64,000 bases of DNA from Geodermatophilus arenarius (GCF_042654585.1 NZ_JBHSGR010000020.1:1-64000); one strand, 5' to 3'. Positions 25,994-34,676 are shown, counted from the first letter of the stretch. Numbers and translations are program-made. The notes: generated by a model from the sequence alone, not told the origin.

Positions 25994-26898
25994 GCGCCGC
26001 GGTCCCGGCCGCGGGGGAGTGCGTCGTCGCCGTCGTCGTCACCCGGCACCGGCGGGAGCTGCTCGTCGAGAGCCTGGCCGCGCTGGCGTCCCAGACCCGC
26101 CGCGTCGACCACGTCGTCGTCGTCGACAACGGGCCCGACCAGTCGGCCGCCGACGTCGTCGCGGCCAGCGGGCTGCCGGCCACCCACCTGCCCAGCCGGC
26201 GCAACCTCGGCGGCGCCGGCGGCTTCGCCTACGGCATGCTGCACGCCCTCGCGCTCGGCGCGGACTGGGTCTGGTGCGCCGACGACGACGGCCGGCCCGC
26301 CGACGCGACCGTGCTCGCCACCCTCCTGGACGCCGCGCAGCGGCACGGCCTGGCCGAGGTCAGCCCGCTGGTCACCGACATGGCCGACCCGGACCGGCTC
26401 GCCTTCCCGCTGCGCCGCGGGCTTCGCTGGCGGCGGCGGCGCAGCGACTTCGCCGGCCTGGACCTGCTGCCGTCCTACGCCTCGCTGTTCAACGGGGCGC
26501 TGTTCCGCGCCGAGGCCCTCGACGTCGTCGGCGTCCCGGACTACCGGCTGTTCTTCCGCGGCGACGAGACCGAGATCCACCGGCGGCTGCTGCGCGCGGG
26601 CCTGCCCTTCGGCACCTGCCCGCAGGCGGCCTACCTGCACCCGGAGGGGACGACGGAGTTCGCCCCCATCCTCGGCGGGCGGCTGTCGGCGCAGTACCCG
26701 GCGAACGAGGTCAAGCGGTACTTCACCTACCGCAACCGCGGCTACCTCATGGCCCAGCCGGGCATGCGCTGGCTGCGCCCGCTGGAGACCGTGCGCTTCG
26801 GCTGGTTCTTCCTGGTGTCCCGCCGCGACCGCGCCGGCTGGCGGGAGTGGCTGCGGCTGACCCGCGCCGGCCGCCGGGAGCGCTTCACCCGCCCCTGA
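25990..26898 (+). CDS. glfT1: Galactofuranosyltransferase GlfT1
   Basis: 302-residue GT2 enzyme from GTG 25990, overlapping wzt by 4 bp. The GT-A features are VVVTRHRRELLVESL, NLGGAGGFAYGM, the metal-binding CADDDGRP, and the acceptor-side FFRGDETEIHRRL followed by YLHPEG. In mycobacteria GlfT1 adds the first two galactofuranose residues to decaprenyl-PP-GlcNAc-rhamnose. Rhamnose supply is suggested by RmlA and WbbL in the same window. A strong bidirectional hairpin separates it from convergent glfT2. Confidence 0.88.
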   Translation: MSAAVPAAGECVVAVVVTRHRRELLVESLAALASQTRRVDHVVVVDNGPDQSAADVVAASGLPATHLPSRRNLGGAGGFAYGMLHALALGADWVWCADDDGRPADATVLATLLDAAQRHGLAEVSPLVTDMADPDRLAFPLRRGLRWRRRRSDFAGLDLLPSYASLFNGALFRAEALDVVGVPDYRLFFRGDETEIHRRLLRAGLPFGTCPQAAYLHPEGTTEFAPILGGRLSAQYPANEVKRYFTYRNRGYLMAQPGMRWLRPLETVRFGWFFLVSRRDRAGWREWLRLTRAGRRERFTRP

Positions 26899-26915
26899 CG
26901 CCCGCCCTCACGCGA

Positions 26916-26951
26916 GAAGGGCCCCGACCGGGGATCCGGTCGGGGCCCTTC
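26916..26951. terminator. Bidirectional terminator between glfT1 and glfT2
   Basis: A perfect 16-bp inverted repeat (GAAGGGCCCCGACCGG paired with its complement) closes a 4-nt GGAT loop. It lies 17 bp after the glfT1 stop and 16 bp after the glfT2 stop on the other strand. It can end transcription in both directions. Confidence 0.9.
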
Positions 26952-26967
26952 CTCGTGCAGGCGCGGG

Positions 26968-28935
26968 CTACACCCGCTGGTAGCCCCACTCTTCGAACGC
27001 CTCGGTCCAGCGGTCCATGGAGGTCAGCTCGCCGGCCGCGGCCTGGTAGCGGCGCTGCAGCTCCGGGAAGTCGGCGGACATGCGGCGCAGCAGCTGCACC
27101 GACGTCGCCGCCAGCCGGCGGAAGGTCGCCGGGTCGCGGCGCCGGAAGGTGACCCCGCGGCCGTCGGCGGTGCCCACGGTCGCGCTGTCGAGCCGGGACA
27201 ACAGGAACCACTGCGCGTCCTGGAACGCGAGGTTCAGCTGCGGGGTGTCCATGTTCTCGGGGTCCACCGGCCGGGCGTTGTGCACCAGCGCCTTGACCAG
27301 CGTCTTGCCGATCTGCAGCGGGTTGACCGGGATCCGGCGGAAGCGCACCGCCTTCGCCGTCGGCATCGAGGGCAGCGGCAGGTCCGCCGACGACGGCAGC
27401 ACCTTGCCGTCGGCGTGGGTGGCCCGCACCTCGCGGGCGGTGACCACCGACTGCGGCATGCTGCTGAACAGCGCCTCCGGGCCGGCGAGGAAGTCGCGGT
27501 AGGCCCGGTGGTGCAGCTCGACCGTGGAGTACTGCAGGTTGATGAGGAACCGCAGGTCGGCCTTGAGCATCTCGCGGAACAGCTTGCCGCCGTGCTTGTG
27601 CGGCGAGTGCAGCGCCGCGGCGATCAGCCGGTTGCGGATGTGGAAGTACGCCTGCCAGTCGCTGGCGTCGTCCTTGTCGCCCCAGGACAGGTGCCAGATG
27701 GCGGTGCCGGGCAGCGACGCGGTCGGGAAGCCGGCGGCGAAGGCCCGCAGGCCGTACTCGGCGTCGTCCCACTTGATGAACACCGGCAGCGGCATGCCGA
27801 TCTTCTCCGTGACGGCACGGGGGATGAGGCACATCCACCAGCCGTTGTAGTCGACGTCGATGCGCCGGTGCAGGTCCGGCGACTCGCGCAGCGTCTCCTT
27901 GCCGAAGTCGTGGTGGTACTCGGTGTTCGGCGCGTTGGTCCAGAAGAACGTCTCGCGGTCGACGATCTCGCCCATGCTGTGCAGCACCGAGCGGTTCTGC
28001 AGCGCCAGCATCTGGCCACCGACCAGCATCGGGCTCTTGGCGTAGGCGGCGAAGGCGCGGGCCCGCAGGATGCTGTCGGGCTCGATCATGATGTCGTCGT
28101 CGAGCAGCACCACGTGCGTGGCGTCGCTGCGGGTGAACGCCTCGTGCATCGTGCGGGCGAACCCGCCGCTGCCGCCGAGGTTGGGCTGCTCGACCACGTG
28201 CAGCCGGTCGCCCAGGGCGGCCTTCACCTCGGCGTAGCCGGCGGCGTCCTTGACGTGGTTGTTGCCCTGGTCGGCGATGGTCACCAGCGACAGGCGCTCG
28301 AGCACCGCGGGGTCCTCGACCAGCGCGCGGGCGGCGGCCAGCGCGTCGACCGGGCGGTTGTAGGTGCAGATGCCGATCGCCAGGCGCGGCTCCTCGGCCG
28401 GCGCCTGCGGGGCGTACCAGCCGGCCTCGCGGACCACCGTGTCGCTCTCGGCGGTGACGTCGAACCAGTACCAGCCGCCGTCGATGAACGGCGCGAGGTC
28501 CAGCTCGAGCTCGACGGTGCGCTCGTCGTCGCCCACGTGCGAGACGCCGGTGACGTGCATCGACTCGCCGTCGGCCTTGGAGCGGTGGACGTCGATGCGG
28601 CACGTGCCCGACACGGTCACCCGCAGCACCACCGAGTCCAGCACGCTCCACCGGCGCCAGTAGCTGGCCGGGAAGGCGTTGAAGTAGGTGGCGAAGGAGA
28701 CCTCGGCGCCGGCGACGATGGTGCCGGAGTGGCGCCCGTCCTGCCGGACGCGCACCGGGGAGTTCTCCTCGTCGAGGTAGAGGCTGCGGACCTTCAGCGG
28801 GTCGGCCGGTCGCGGCATGAGGACCCGCTGGACCAGCGTGACGGCCTTGTCCGGGGTGAGCTCGGTGTCCGCCGGCTCGCTGACGGTGTCCGGCTTGACC
28901 GGCGCGTCAGCGACCTGGGGTGCGGTCGTCGTCAT
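26968..28935 (-). CDS. glfT2: Galactofuranosyltransferase GlfT2 (galactan polymerase)
   Basis: 655 residues, close to the 637 of M. tuberculosis GlfT2. The N-terminal beta-sandwich domain (about 30-180) precedes a GT-A domain with GICTYNRP, NLGGSGGFARTM, the metal site D279-D280-D281 in LLDDDIMIEP, and the catalytic pair in W389-D390-D391-AEYG. A helical C-terminal domain follows. GlfT2 alternately forms beta-1,5 and beta-1,6 galactofuranose links to build galactan. ATG 28935 lies 19 bp after the glf stop; a start at 28986 would overlap glf. Co-transcribed with glf. Confidence 0.94.
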   Translation of the reverse strand: MTTTAPQVADAPVKPDTVSEPADTELTPDKAVTLVQRVLMPRPADPLKVRSLYLDEENSPVRVRQDGRHSGTIVAGAEVSFATYFNAFPASYWRRWSVLDSVVLRVTVSGTCRIDVHRSKADGESMHVTGVSHVGDDERTVELELDLAPFIDGGWYWFDVTAESDTVVREAGWYAPQAPAEEPRLAIGICTYNRPVDALAAARALVEDPAVLERLSLVTIADQGNNHVKDAAGYAEVKAALGDRLHVVEQPNLGGSGGFARTMHEAFTRSDATHVVLLDDDIMIEPDSILRARAFAAYAKSPMLVGGQMLALQNRSVLHSMGEIVDRETFFWTNAPNTEYHHDFGKETLRESPDLHRRIDVDYNGWWMCLIPRAVTEKIGMPLPVFIKWDDAEYGLRAFAAGFPTASLPGTAIWHLSWGDKDDASDWQAYFHIRNRLIAAALHSPHKHGGKLFREMLKADLRFLINLQYSTVELHHRAYRDFLAGPEALFSSMPQSVVTAREVRATHADGKVLPSSADLPLPSMPTAKAVRFRRIPVNPLQIGKTLVKALVHNARPVDPENMDTPQLNLAFQDAQWFLLSRLDSATVGTADGRGVTFRRRDPATFRRLAATSVQLLRRMSADFPELQRRYQAAAGELTSMDRWTEAFEEWGYQRV

Positions 28936-28954
28936 GGAGGGATCAGTCCTCGGC

Positions 28955-30142
28955 TCAGTCGTCGAGGCGGCCGTCGAGCGAGCCACCCTCGTCGAAGAAG
29001 GGGCGGATGCGGTTGTCGAACATGCTCAGCGCCGACCCGATCGCCATGTGCATGTCCAGGTACTTGTAGGTGCCCAGCCGGCCACCGAAGAGCACACGCT
29101 TCTCGGCGGCCTCCTTCTTGGCCAGCTCGCGGTAGCGCTCGAGCTTGGCGCGGTCCTCGGGCGTGTTGATCGGGTAGTACGGCTCGTCGCCGGTCTCGGC
29201 GAAGCGCGAGTACTCGCGGACGACGACCGTCTTGTCGGCCGGGTAGTCCCGCTCGGGGTGGAAGTGCCGGAACTCGTGGATCCGGGTGAAGGGCACGTCC
29301 TCGTCGGCGTAGTTCATCACCGAGGTGCCCTGGAAGTCGCCGATCGGCAGGACCTCGGTCTCGAAATCCAGCGTGCGCCAGCCCAGCTCACCGGCCTCGT
29401 AGCCGAAGTACTTGTCGATCGGGCCGGTGAAGACCGTCGGCACGTCGGCGGGCAGCTCGTCCCGGACGTCGAACCAGTCCGTGGACAGCCGCACCTCGAT
29501 GTTCGGGTGGTCGGCCATCTTCTGCAGCCACGCGGTGTAGCCGTCCTTCGGCAGGCCCTCGTACGTGTCGTTGAAGTACCGGTTGTCGAACGTGTAGCGC
29601 ACGGGGAGGCGCGCGATGACCGCGGCCGGCAGCTCGGTGGGGTCGGTCTGCCACTGCTTCTTGGTGTAGCCGCGGATGAACGCCTCGTAGAGCGGGCGGC
29701 CGATCAGGGAGACCGCCTTCTCCTCGAGGTTCTGCGCGTCGGCGGTGTCGATCTCACCGGCCTGCTCGGCCACCAGCGCACGGGCCTCGGAGGGGGAGTA
29801 GCTGCGCTCGAAGTACTGGCAGATCGTGGCCAGGTTGATCGGCAGCGAGTAGGTCTTCCCCTGGTAGATGGAGTAGACCTTGTGCTGGTAGCCGGTGAAC
29901 TCGGTGAACTGGTTGACGTACCGCCAGACCCGCTCGTTGGACGTGTGGAACAGGTGGGCGCCGTACCGGTGGATCTCGATGCCGGTCTCGGGCTCGGGCT
30001 CGGAGTAGGCGTTCCCACCGATGTGGTTGCGTCGGTCGAGGACGAGCACGCGCTTGTCCAGCTGGCTGGCCACCCGCTCCGCGACGGTCAGTCCGAAGAA
30101 GCCGGAACCGACGACGACGAGGTCAGGTCTCGCTGAGGTCAC
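28955..30142 (-). CDS. glf: UDP-galactopyranose mutase
   Basis: Flavoenzyme of 395 residues (399 in M. tuberculosis) interconverting UDP-galactopyranose and UDP-galactofuranose. The FAD-binding VVVGSGFFGLTVAERVA, RNHIGGNAYSE, YGAHLFHTSNERVW and GYTKKQW segments are all present, as are the C-terminal FGGRLGTYKYLDMHMAIGSAL positions (in parts). Start GTG 30142 is preferred: TATCGT is 8 nt upstream, and the protein then begins just before the FAD motif. A longer reading from 30223 adds a non-conserved Ala/Gly tail. It supplies the donor for GlfT1 and GlfT2. Confidence 0.95.
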   Translation of the reverse strand: MTSARPDLVVVGSGFFGLTVAERVASQLDKRVLVLDRRNHIGGNAYSEPEPETGIEIHRYGAHLFHTSNERVWRYVNQFTEFTGYQHKVYSIYQGKTYSLPINLATICQYFERSYSPSEARALVAEQAGEIDTADAQNLEEKAVSLIGRPLYEAFIRGYTKKQWQTDPTELPAAVIARLPVRYTFDNRYFNDTYEGLPKDGYTAWLQKMADHPNIEVRLSTDWFDVRDELPADVPTVFTGPIDKYFGYEAGELGWRTLDFETEVLPIGDFQGTSVMNYADEDVPFTRIHEFRHFHPERDYPADKTVVVREYSRFAETGDEPYYPINTPEDRAKLERYRELAKKEAAEKRVLFGGRLGTYKYLDMHMAIGSALSMFDNRIRPFFDEGGSLDGRLDD

Positions 30143-30150
30143 GACTCGCG

Positions 30151-30156
30151 ACGATA
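30151..30156 (-). promoter_or_regulatory. Putative -10 hexamer of the glf-glfT2 operon
   Basis: On the minus strand TATCGT is 8 nt before the GTG at 30142. It lies back to back with the promoter of the divergent aldolase operon 127 bp away. Confidence 0.5.
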
Positions 30157-30282
30157 CCGTCGCGGTGCCCCCGGCTCCCGCCGTCGCGGCCGATTCCTGG
30201 TACGGACCCGTCCCGTTCGTCACAGCCGCCCCGAGGGTGCCGCCGAGTCCCGTGGGTCACCGGGGGGTGACACCCGGTCGGG

Positions 30283-30288
30283 TAGGTT
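30283..30288 (+). promoter_or_regulatory. Putative -10 hexamer of the aldolase-to-GT-C operon
   Basis: TAGGTT lies 8 nt before the GTG at 30297. As all later genes overlap or nearly abut, this may drive the whole 12-kb run to 42238. Confidence 0.55.
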
Positions 30289-30296
30289 GCCGCCAC

Positions 30297-31238
30297 GTGA
30301 CGAGCGAGACGCTTGCCGAGTTGAACCGGCACGCCGCCGCCATCGGTGACGACCTGCGCCTGGTCCAGGGGGCCGGCGGCAACCTCAGCGGCAAGGACGG
30401 CGACCTGGTCTGGGTCAAGGCCTCCGGGACGAAGCTGGCCGAGGCGCTGGAGCGCCCGATCTTCGTCGGCGTCGACGGCCCCCGCGCCCGCGTGGACGTC
30501 CTGCAGGTCGAGGACCTGCGGCACGTCGTCGTCGAGCTGGCCGACGAGCGGGCCTCCCGCCCCTCCATCGAGACCGCCCTGCACGTGCTGCTGCCGCACC
30601 GCTTCGTCTTCCACGTGCACTCCGTGGGCGCCGTCGCGGCCGCGGCCCAGCGCCGGCCGGACGCCGTGCTCGACCGGCTGCGCGAGGTCGCGCCGGTCGG
30701 CTGGGTGCCCTACGCCAAGCCCGGCATCGCCCTGGCGCGCGCGGTCCTCGCCGCCCAGGAGGCCGCCGGGCCCACCGAGGAGACGGTGTTCCTCCTCGGC
30801 AACCACGGCCTGCTGACCGCGGCCCCCACGGCCGACCGCGCCCGGGAGCTCGTGGACCGGGCCGAGGCCGCGCTCCGCCGCGACGACCGGCCGGTCGCCG
30901 GCGACGACGAGACGACACTGGCCCCGGCGGGGACACTCGATGCGGACGCCACCCGGCTGCTGACCGGGGGCGTGCTCACGCCCGACTCGGCGGTGTTCCT
31001 GGGCAGCCGGCCCTTCGGGACCGCGCCGGGGCAGGGCAGCCCGCTCGTGGTGACGCCCGACGGGGGCGTCGTCGTGGACGGACCCCTCTCGGCGGACGCC
31101 CGGGAGATCGGCCGGGGACTGGTGGCGATGGCGCGGCACGCCGACCCGTCGGCCCCCGTGCGCTATCTGGACGACGACGAGGTCGCAGACCTCGTGGACT
31201 GGGAGGCCGAGAAGTGGCGACGCGGGATGGAGCGGTGA
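30297..31238 (+). CDS. Class II aldolase/adducin family protein
   Basis: 313 residues. The family core is clear: QGAGGNLSGKDGDLVWVKASGTKL, Glu of RPSIETALHVLL, the Zn-type His pair FHVHSVGAV and a third His in LLGNHGLLTAA. Relatives are fuculose/rhamnulose-1-phosphate aldolases and ribulose-5-phosphate 4-epimerases. About 90 residues beyond the standard domain extend the C-terminus. It heads a coupled operon with a tandem nucleotidyltransferase (4-bp overlap), so it probably makes or epimerises a small sugar phosphate that is then activated. The exact substrate is not readable. Confidence 0.82.
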   Translation: MTSETLAELNRHAAAIGDDLRLVQGAGGNLSGKDGDLVWVKASGTKLAEALERPIFVGVDGPRARVDVLQVEDLRHVVVELADERASRPSIETALHVLLPHRFVFHVHSVGAVAAAAQRRPDAVLDRLREVAPVGWVPYAKPGIALARAVLAAQEAAGPTEETVFLLGNHGLLTAAPTADRARELVDRAEAALRRDDRPVAGDDETTLAPAGTLDADATRLLTGGVLTPDSAVFLGSRPFGTAPGQGSPLVVTPDGGVVVDGPLSADAREIGRGLVAMARHADPSAPVRYLDDDEVADLVDWEAEKWRRGMER

Positions 31239-32917
31239 CCCCGCAGCTGGTGATCCCCATGACGGGGATCAGCTCGCGGTTCACCGCCGCCGGCTACGAC
31301 CGGCCCAAGGCGCTGATCGAGCTGGACGGCGAGACGGTCATCGACCACGTCGTCGACATGTTCCCCGGGTGGGACGACGTCGTGTTCATCTGCAACGCCG
31401 ACCACCTGGCCGACCCCCGGCTGCGGCTGCGCGAGCGCCTGCTCGAGCGCCGGCCGAACGGGAAGGTCGTCGAGGTGGCGGCGCACAAGCTCGGCCCCGG
31501 CCACGCCGTGCTGGAGGCCGCCGAGCACATCGCCCGGGACAAGCCGGTCGTCGTCAACTACTGCGACTTCACCTGCTACTGGGACGCCGACGACTTCGCC
31601 GACTACCTGTCCTCGGGCGTGGTGACCGGCGGGGCCATCCCGGCCTACCGCGGCTTCCACCCGCACATGCTGCACTCGACGTCCTACGCCTACCCGAGGC
31701 TCGAGGGCGAGTGGGTCGTCGACATCCAGGAGAAGAAGCCCTGGACCGACGACCCGGCGAAGGAGTTCGCCTCCTCGGGCACCTACGGGTTCGCCAGCGG
31801 CCAGGTGCTGCTCGACGCCCTGGCCCACCAGGTCGAGCACGGCTACGACCTCAACGGCGAGTACTACCTGAGCCTGACCTACAAGAGCGTCCTCGACATG
31901 GGCCTGACCATCGGCGTGTACGAGCTGCAGCACTTCATGCAGTGGGGCACCCCGCAGGACCTCGAGGAGTACCGCGAGTGGTCGACGGCCCTCGCGCACT
32001 GGACCCGCGGCCCGGCCGCGCCGCAGCCGGGCGCCGCCCGCGTGGTGCTCGCCAGCGGCGCCGGCAGGCGCTTCGCCGACCTCGGCTACGACCGGCCCAA
32101 GCCGCTGCTCGACGTCGCCGGGCGGACCCTGCTCGAGCACGCGCTGCTCGCCGTCCCCGGCTCCCGGTCGGTCGTGGTCACCCGCGCCGACCTGGGCGAC
32201 GGCGGCGAGGTCGCCCGCCTGGCCCGCGCCCAGGGCGCGGAGGTCGTGGAGCTGGAGAAGCTGTCCCGCGGGCAGGCCGACTCCGCCCTCCAGGGCCTGC
32301 GCCCGCTGCTCGACGGCGCCGCCGAGCAGCCGGTCACCGTCACCGCGTGCGACGCGGTGCCCCGCCCGGCGCCGGGCGCGCTCGACGCCGCCCTGGCCGC
32401 GGCCGGCGAGGACGGCCTGGTCGTGTGGGTCGCCCCCGGCTACCGGCTGGCCCGCCGCCGGCCCCAGCAGTACGGCTGGGTGACCTGGGAGCAGGCCGGC
32501 GAGCAGGTCGGCCGGGTGCAGCGGACCTGGCTCAAGGAGGCCCCGGACGACCCGGCCACTGCCGGCGTGATCATCGGGACGTTCACGTTCCCGACCACCC
32601 GGGGCGCGGTGGCCGACGTCGAGGAGCTGCTGGCCAGCGACGAGACGGTCAACGGCGAGTACTACCTCGACAGCCTGGTGCGGCGGTTCACCGCCGCCGG
32701 CCGCCCGGTGGTCGCGCTGCTGCTGGACAGCTTCGTCTCGCTGGGCACGCCCGACGAGTACGAGACCTTCCGCTACTGGCAGAGCTGCTTCCACAAGTGG
32801 GTGCACCACCCGTACGCGCTGGCGGCCGACCCGATGGTCCCGCCGACGGCGCGCGCGGACCTCGACCGCGCCTTCCGTGCCTTCGTCCCGGCCGCGAGCG
32901 GCCGGACGTGGACCTGA
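31235..32917 (+). CDS. Tandem sugar-phosphate nucleotidyltransferase (two NTP_transferase domains)
   Basis: 560 residues from GTG 31235, overlapping the aldolase stop (GTGA). Domain 1 (about 1-255) opens with IPMTGISSRFTAAGYDRPKALIE, a variant of the usual pyrophosphorylase loop; domain 2 (from about 269) opens with VVLASGAGRRFADLGYDRPKPLL, with the Lys that contacts phosphate kept in both. Late segments NGEYYLSLTYKSVLDMG and NGEYYLDSLVRRF repeat between halves, so the protein arose by duplication and fusion. It likely activates one or two sugar or polyol phosphates; no choice between CTP, UTP and GTP is possible from sequence. Confidence 0.8.
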   Translation: MTPQLVIPMTGISSRFTAAGYDRPKALIELDGETVIDHVVDMFPGWDDVVFICNADHLADPRLRLRERLLERRPNGKVVEVAAHKLGPGHAVLEAAEHIARDKPVVVNYCDFTCYWDADDFADYLSSGVVTGGAIPAYRGFHPHMLHSTSYAYPRLEGEWVVDIQEKKPWTDDPAKEFASSGTYGFASGQVLLDALAHQVEHGYDLNGEYYLSLTYKSVLDMGLTIGVYELQHFMQWGTPQDLEEYREWSTALAHWTRGPAAPQPGAARVVLASGAGRRFADLGYDRPKPLLDVAGRTLLEHALLAVPGSRSVVVTRADLGDGGEVARLARAQGAEVVELEKLSRGQADSALQGLRPLLDGAAEQPVTVTACDAVPRPAPGALDAALAAAGEDGLVVWVAPGYRLARRRPQQYGWVTWEQAGEQVGRVQRTWLKEAPDDPATAGVIIGTFTFPTTRGAVADVEELLASDETVNGEYYLDSLVRRFTAAGRPVVALLLDSFVSLGTPDEYETFRYWQSCFHKWVHHPYALAADPMVPPTARADLDRAFRAFVPAASGRTWT

Positions 32918-32954
32918 CCGGTCCCGTGACCGTCGCCGGAGGGGGGAACCGGTC

Positions 32955-33377
32955 GTGAGGGGTTCGCTGGCACGCTTCGTGCTGGTCGGTGGCACCACCG
33001 TGCTCATCGACGCCGTCGTCTACCAGCTGCTGCTGTGGGGCGGGGTCGGGCACGGCTGGGCCAAGGCGCTGGGCTTCATCGCCGGCGCGGTGTTCGCCTA
33101 CGTCGCGAACTGGCGGTTCACCTTCCGCGGGCAGTCGCACCGCTGGTCGCTGGTGGCGTTCGTGGTGGTCTACCTGTGCGCCCTGGGGATCAACGTCGGT
33201 GCCAACGCCCTGGTCCTGGCCGTCCTCGACGACGGCCGGACCTGGCAGGTCGCCGTCGGCTTCCTGGTGGCCACGGGCCTGTCGGCCGCGTGGAACTTCG
33301 TGGGCATGGCCCGCTTCGTCTTCCGGTCGCCCGTGCGCGGCCCCGAGCCCCGAGAGGTGGCCTCCCCGCATGGCTGA
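32955..33377 (+). CDS. GtrA-family membrane protein
   Basis: 140 residues with four helices; RFVLVGGTTVLIDAVVYQLLL, YVANWRFTFRG and WNFVGMARFVF are the standard GtrA positions. GTG 32955 is preceded by a strong purine run (GGAGGGGGGAA). It overlaps the following GT2 gene by 8 bp. GtrA proteins often work with a polyprenyl-phosphate glycosyltransferase, so with its neighbour it may translocate a prenyl-linked sugar used by the GT-C proteins of the same operon. Confidence 0.85.
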   Translation: MRGSLARFVLVGGTTVLIDAVVYQLLLWGGVGHGWAKALGFIAGAVFAYVANWRFTFRGQSHRWSLVAFVVVYLCALGINVGANALVLAVLDDGRTWQVAVGFLVATGLSAAWNFVGMARFVFRSPVRGPEPREVASPHG

Positions 33378-34089
33378 GCCGACCCGGCCCACGCCCGCCT
33401 TCAGCCTCGTCGTCCCCTGCTACAACGAGGCCCGCTCGCTGCCCGAGCTCGTGCTGCGCGCCCGCTTCACCGCCGAGGCCGGTGACGGCGAGGTGATCCT
33501 GGTCGACAACGGCAGCACCGACGACACCCCCGAGGTGCTCGCCCGGCTGCTCGACCCCGCCGACGACCGGGTCCGGTCGATCCGGGTCGACCCCAACGAG
33601 GGCTACGGCTGGGGGATCACGTCCGGACTGGCGGTGGCGCGCGCGCCGATCGTCGGCTGGACCCACGCCGACCTGCAGACCGACCCCGCCGACGCGCTGC
33701 GCGCCGTCGCCGCGATGGAGGGCGCCGCGGGCCCGGTGCTGGTCAAGGGCCGCCGCTACGGCCGGCCTGTCGCCGACCGGGTGTTCACCGCGGGCATGAG
33801 CGTCTTCGAGACCGTGCTGCTGCGCCGCCGGCTCACCGACATCAACGCCCAGCCGACGATGTTCTCCCGCGAGCTGCTCGACCAGTGGGGCACCCCGCCC
33901 AAGGACTTCTCGCTGGACCTGTTCGCCATGTACACCGCCGCCGAGCGGGGCTTCGACATCCGCCGGGTGCCGGTGGTCTTCGCGCCCCGGCGCTTCGGCA
34001 CCTCGTCCTGGAACGTCGACCTCGCCGCCAAGCGCAAGTTCATCAAGCGCACGGTCGACTTCAGCCTGGCGCTGAGGAAGCAGCTGTGA
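33370..34089 (+). CDS. Glycosyltransferase family 2, dolichol-phosphate-mannose-synthase-like
   Basis: 239 residues with the GT2 GT-A fold: LVVPCYNEARSLPELV, ILVDNGSTDDTPEVL, and THADLQTDP as the metal-binding DxD-type site. QPTMFSRELL and the basic C-terminal RKFIKRTVDFSLALRK fit polyprenyl-phosphate glycosyltransferases such as DPM/GtrB relatives. No membrane helix is evident. With the GtrA next door it probably makes a prenyl-phosphate sugar at the cytoplasmic face. It overlaps the genes on both sides (8 bp and 4 bp). Confidence 0.85.
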   Translation: MAEPTRPTPAFSLVVPCYNEARSLPELVLRARFTAEAGDGEVILVDNGSTDDTPEVLARLLDPADDRVRSIRVDPNEGYGWGITSGLAVARAPIVGWTHADLQTDPADALRAVAAMEGAAGPVLVKGRRYGRPVADRVFTAGMSVFETVLLRRRLTDINAQPTMFSRELLDQWGTPPKDFSLDLFAMYTAAERGFDIRRVPVVFAPRRFGTSSWNVDLAAKRKFIKRTVDFSLALRKQL

Positions 34090-34676
34090 CCCTCGTCGTG
34101 GCCCACCGGCGGAACCTGCCGGCCGAGCTGGCCGACACCCCGCGCGAGCTCGGCATCGAGATGGACATCCGGTCCTACGGCGAACGGCTCGTCGTCACCC
34201 ACGAGCCGTTCGACCCGGGCGTGGACCTCGAGGAGTGGCTCGACGCCTACGCGCACGCCTTCCTCGTGGCCAACGTCAAGGAGGAGGGCCTCGAGGAGCG
34301 GGTCGAGGCCGCGCTGGCCGCCCGCGGCGTCGAGGAGTGGACCTACCTCGACCAGTCCTTCCCCTTCATGGTGCGCACGCTGCGCCGCGGCGAGAGCCGC
34401 TGCATGGCGCGCATCTCGGAGTACGAGTCGGTGCACACCGTGCTGGCGCTGCAGCCGCGCGCGCAGTGGGTGTGGCTGGACTCCTTCACCGGCGCCCTGC
34501 CCCCGCGCGAGGACCTCGCCGCGCTGGCCGGCACCGGGTACCGGGTGATGGTGGTCAGCCCCGAGCTGCAGGCCCGCGACCCCGAGCCGGAGGTGGCGGG
34601 CATCCGCCGCGCGCTGGCCGAGGCCGGCCTCGAGCTCGACGCCGTCTGCACGAAGAGGCCCGCACTGTGGGCCTGA
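34086..34676 (+). CDS. Glycerophosphodiesterase-like (TIM-barrel) protein of unknown function
   Basis: 196 residues from GTG 34086. The opening VVAHRRNLPAEL... GIEMDIRSYGERLVVTHEPF looks like the start of GDPD/PI-PLC barrels (AHRG ... E-D-R ... DG-LVV-HD), with Glu/Asp of the metal site and the catalytic-type His kept. The rest is shorter than a full GDPD and the C-terminus (CTKRPALWA) is that of small proteins seen in capsule clusters. A role in hydrolysing or binding a phosphodiester sugar intermediate is inference only. It overlaps its neighbours by 4 and 10 bp. Confidence 0.6.
   Translation: MTLVVAHRRNLPAELADTPRELGIEMDIRSYGERLVVTHEPFDPGVDLEEWLDAYAHAFLVANVKEEGLEERVEAALAARGVEEWTYLDQSFPFMVRTLRRGESRCMARISEYESVHTVLALQPRAQWVWLDSFTGALPPREDLAALAGTGYRVMVVSPELQARDPEPEVAGIRRALAEAGLELDAVCTKRPALWA

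Noticed and set aside
28936..28986. Longer GlfT2 from ATG 28986
   Set aside because: It overlaps the end of glf by 32 bp and adds residues that look like an antisense-type tail; ATG 28935 gives a length close to the mycobacterial enzyme.
30143..30223. Longer Glf from ATG 30223
   Set aside because: The added 27 residues are non-conserved Ala/Gly/Thr and contain the likely -10 hexamer; GTG 30142 gives a protein of the family's size.
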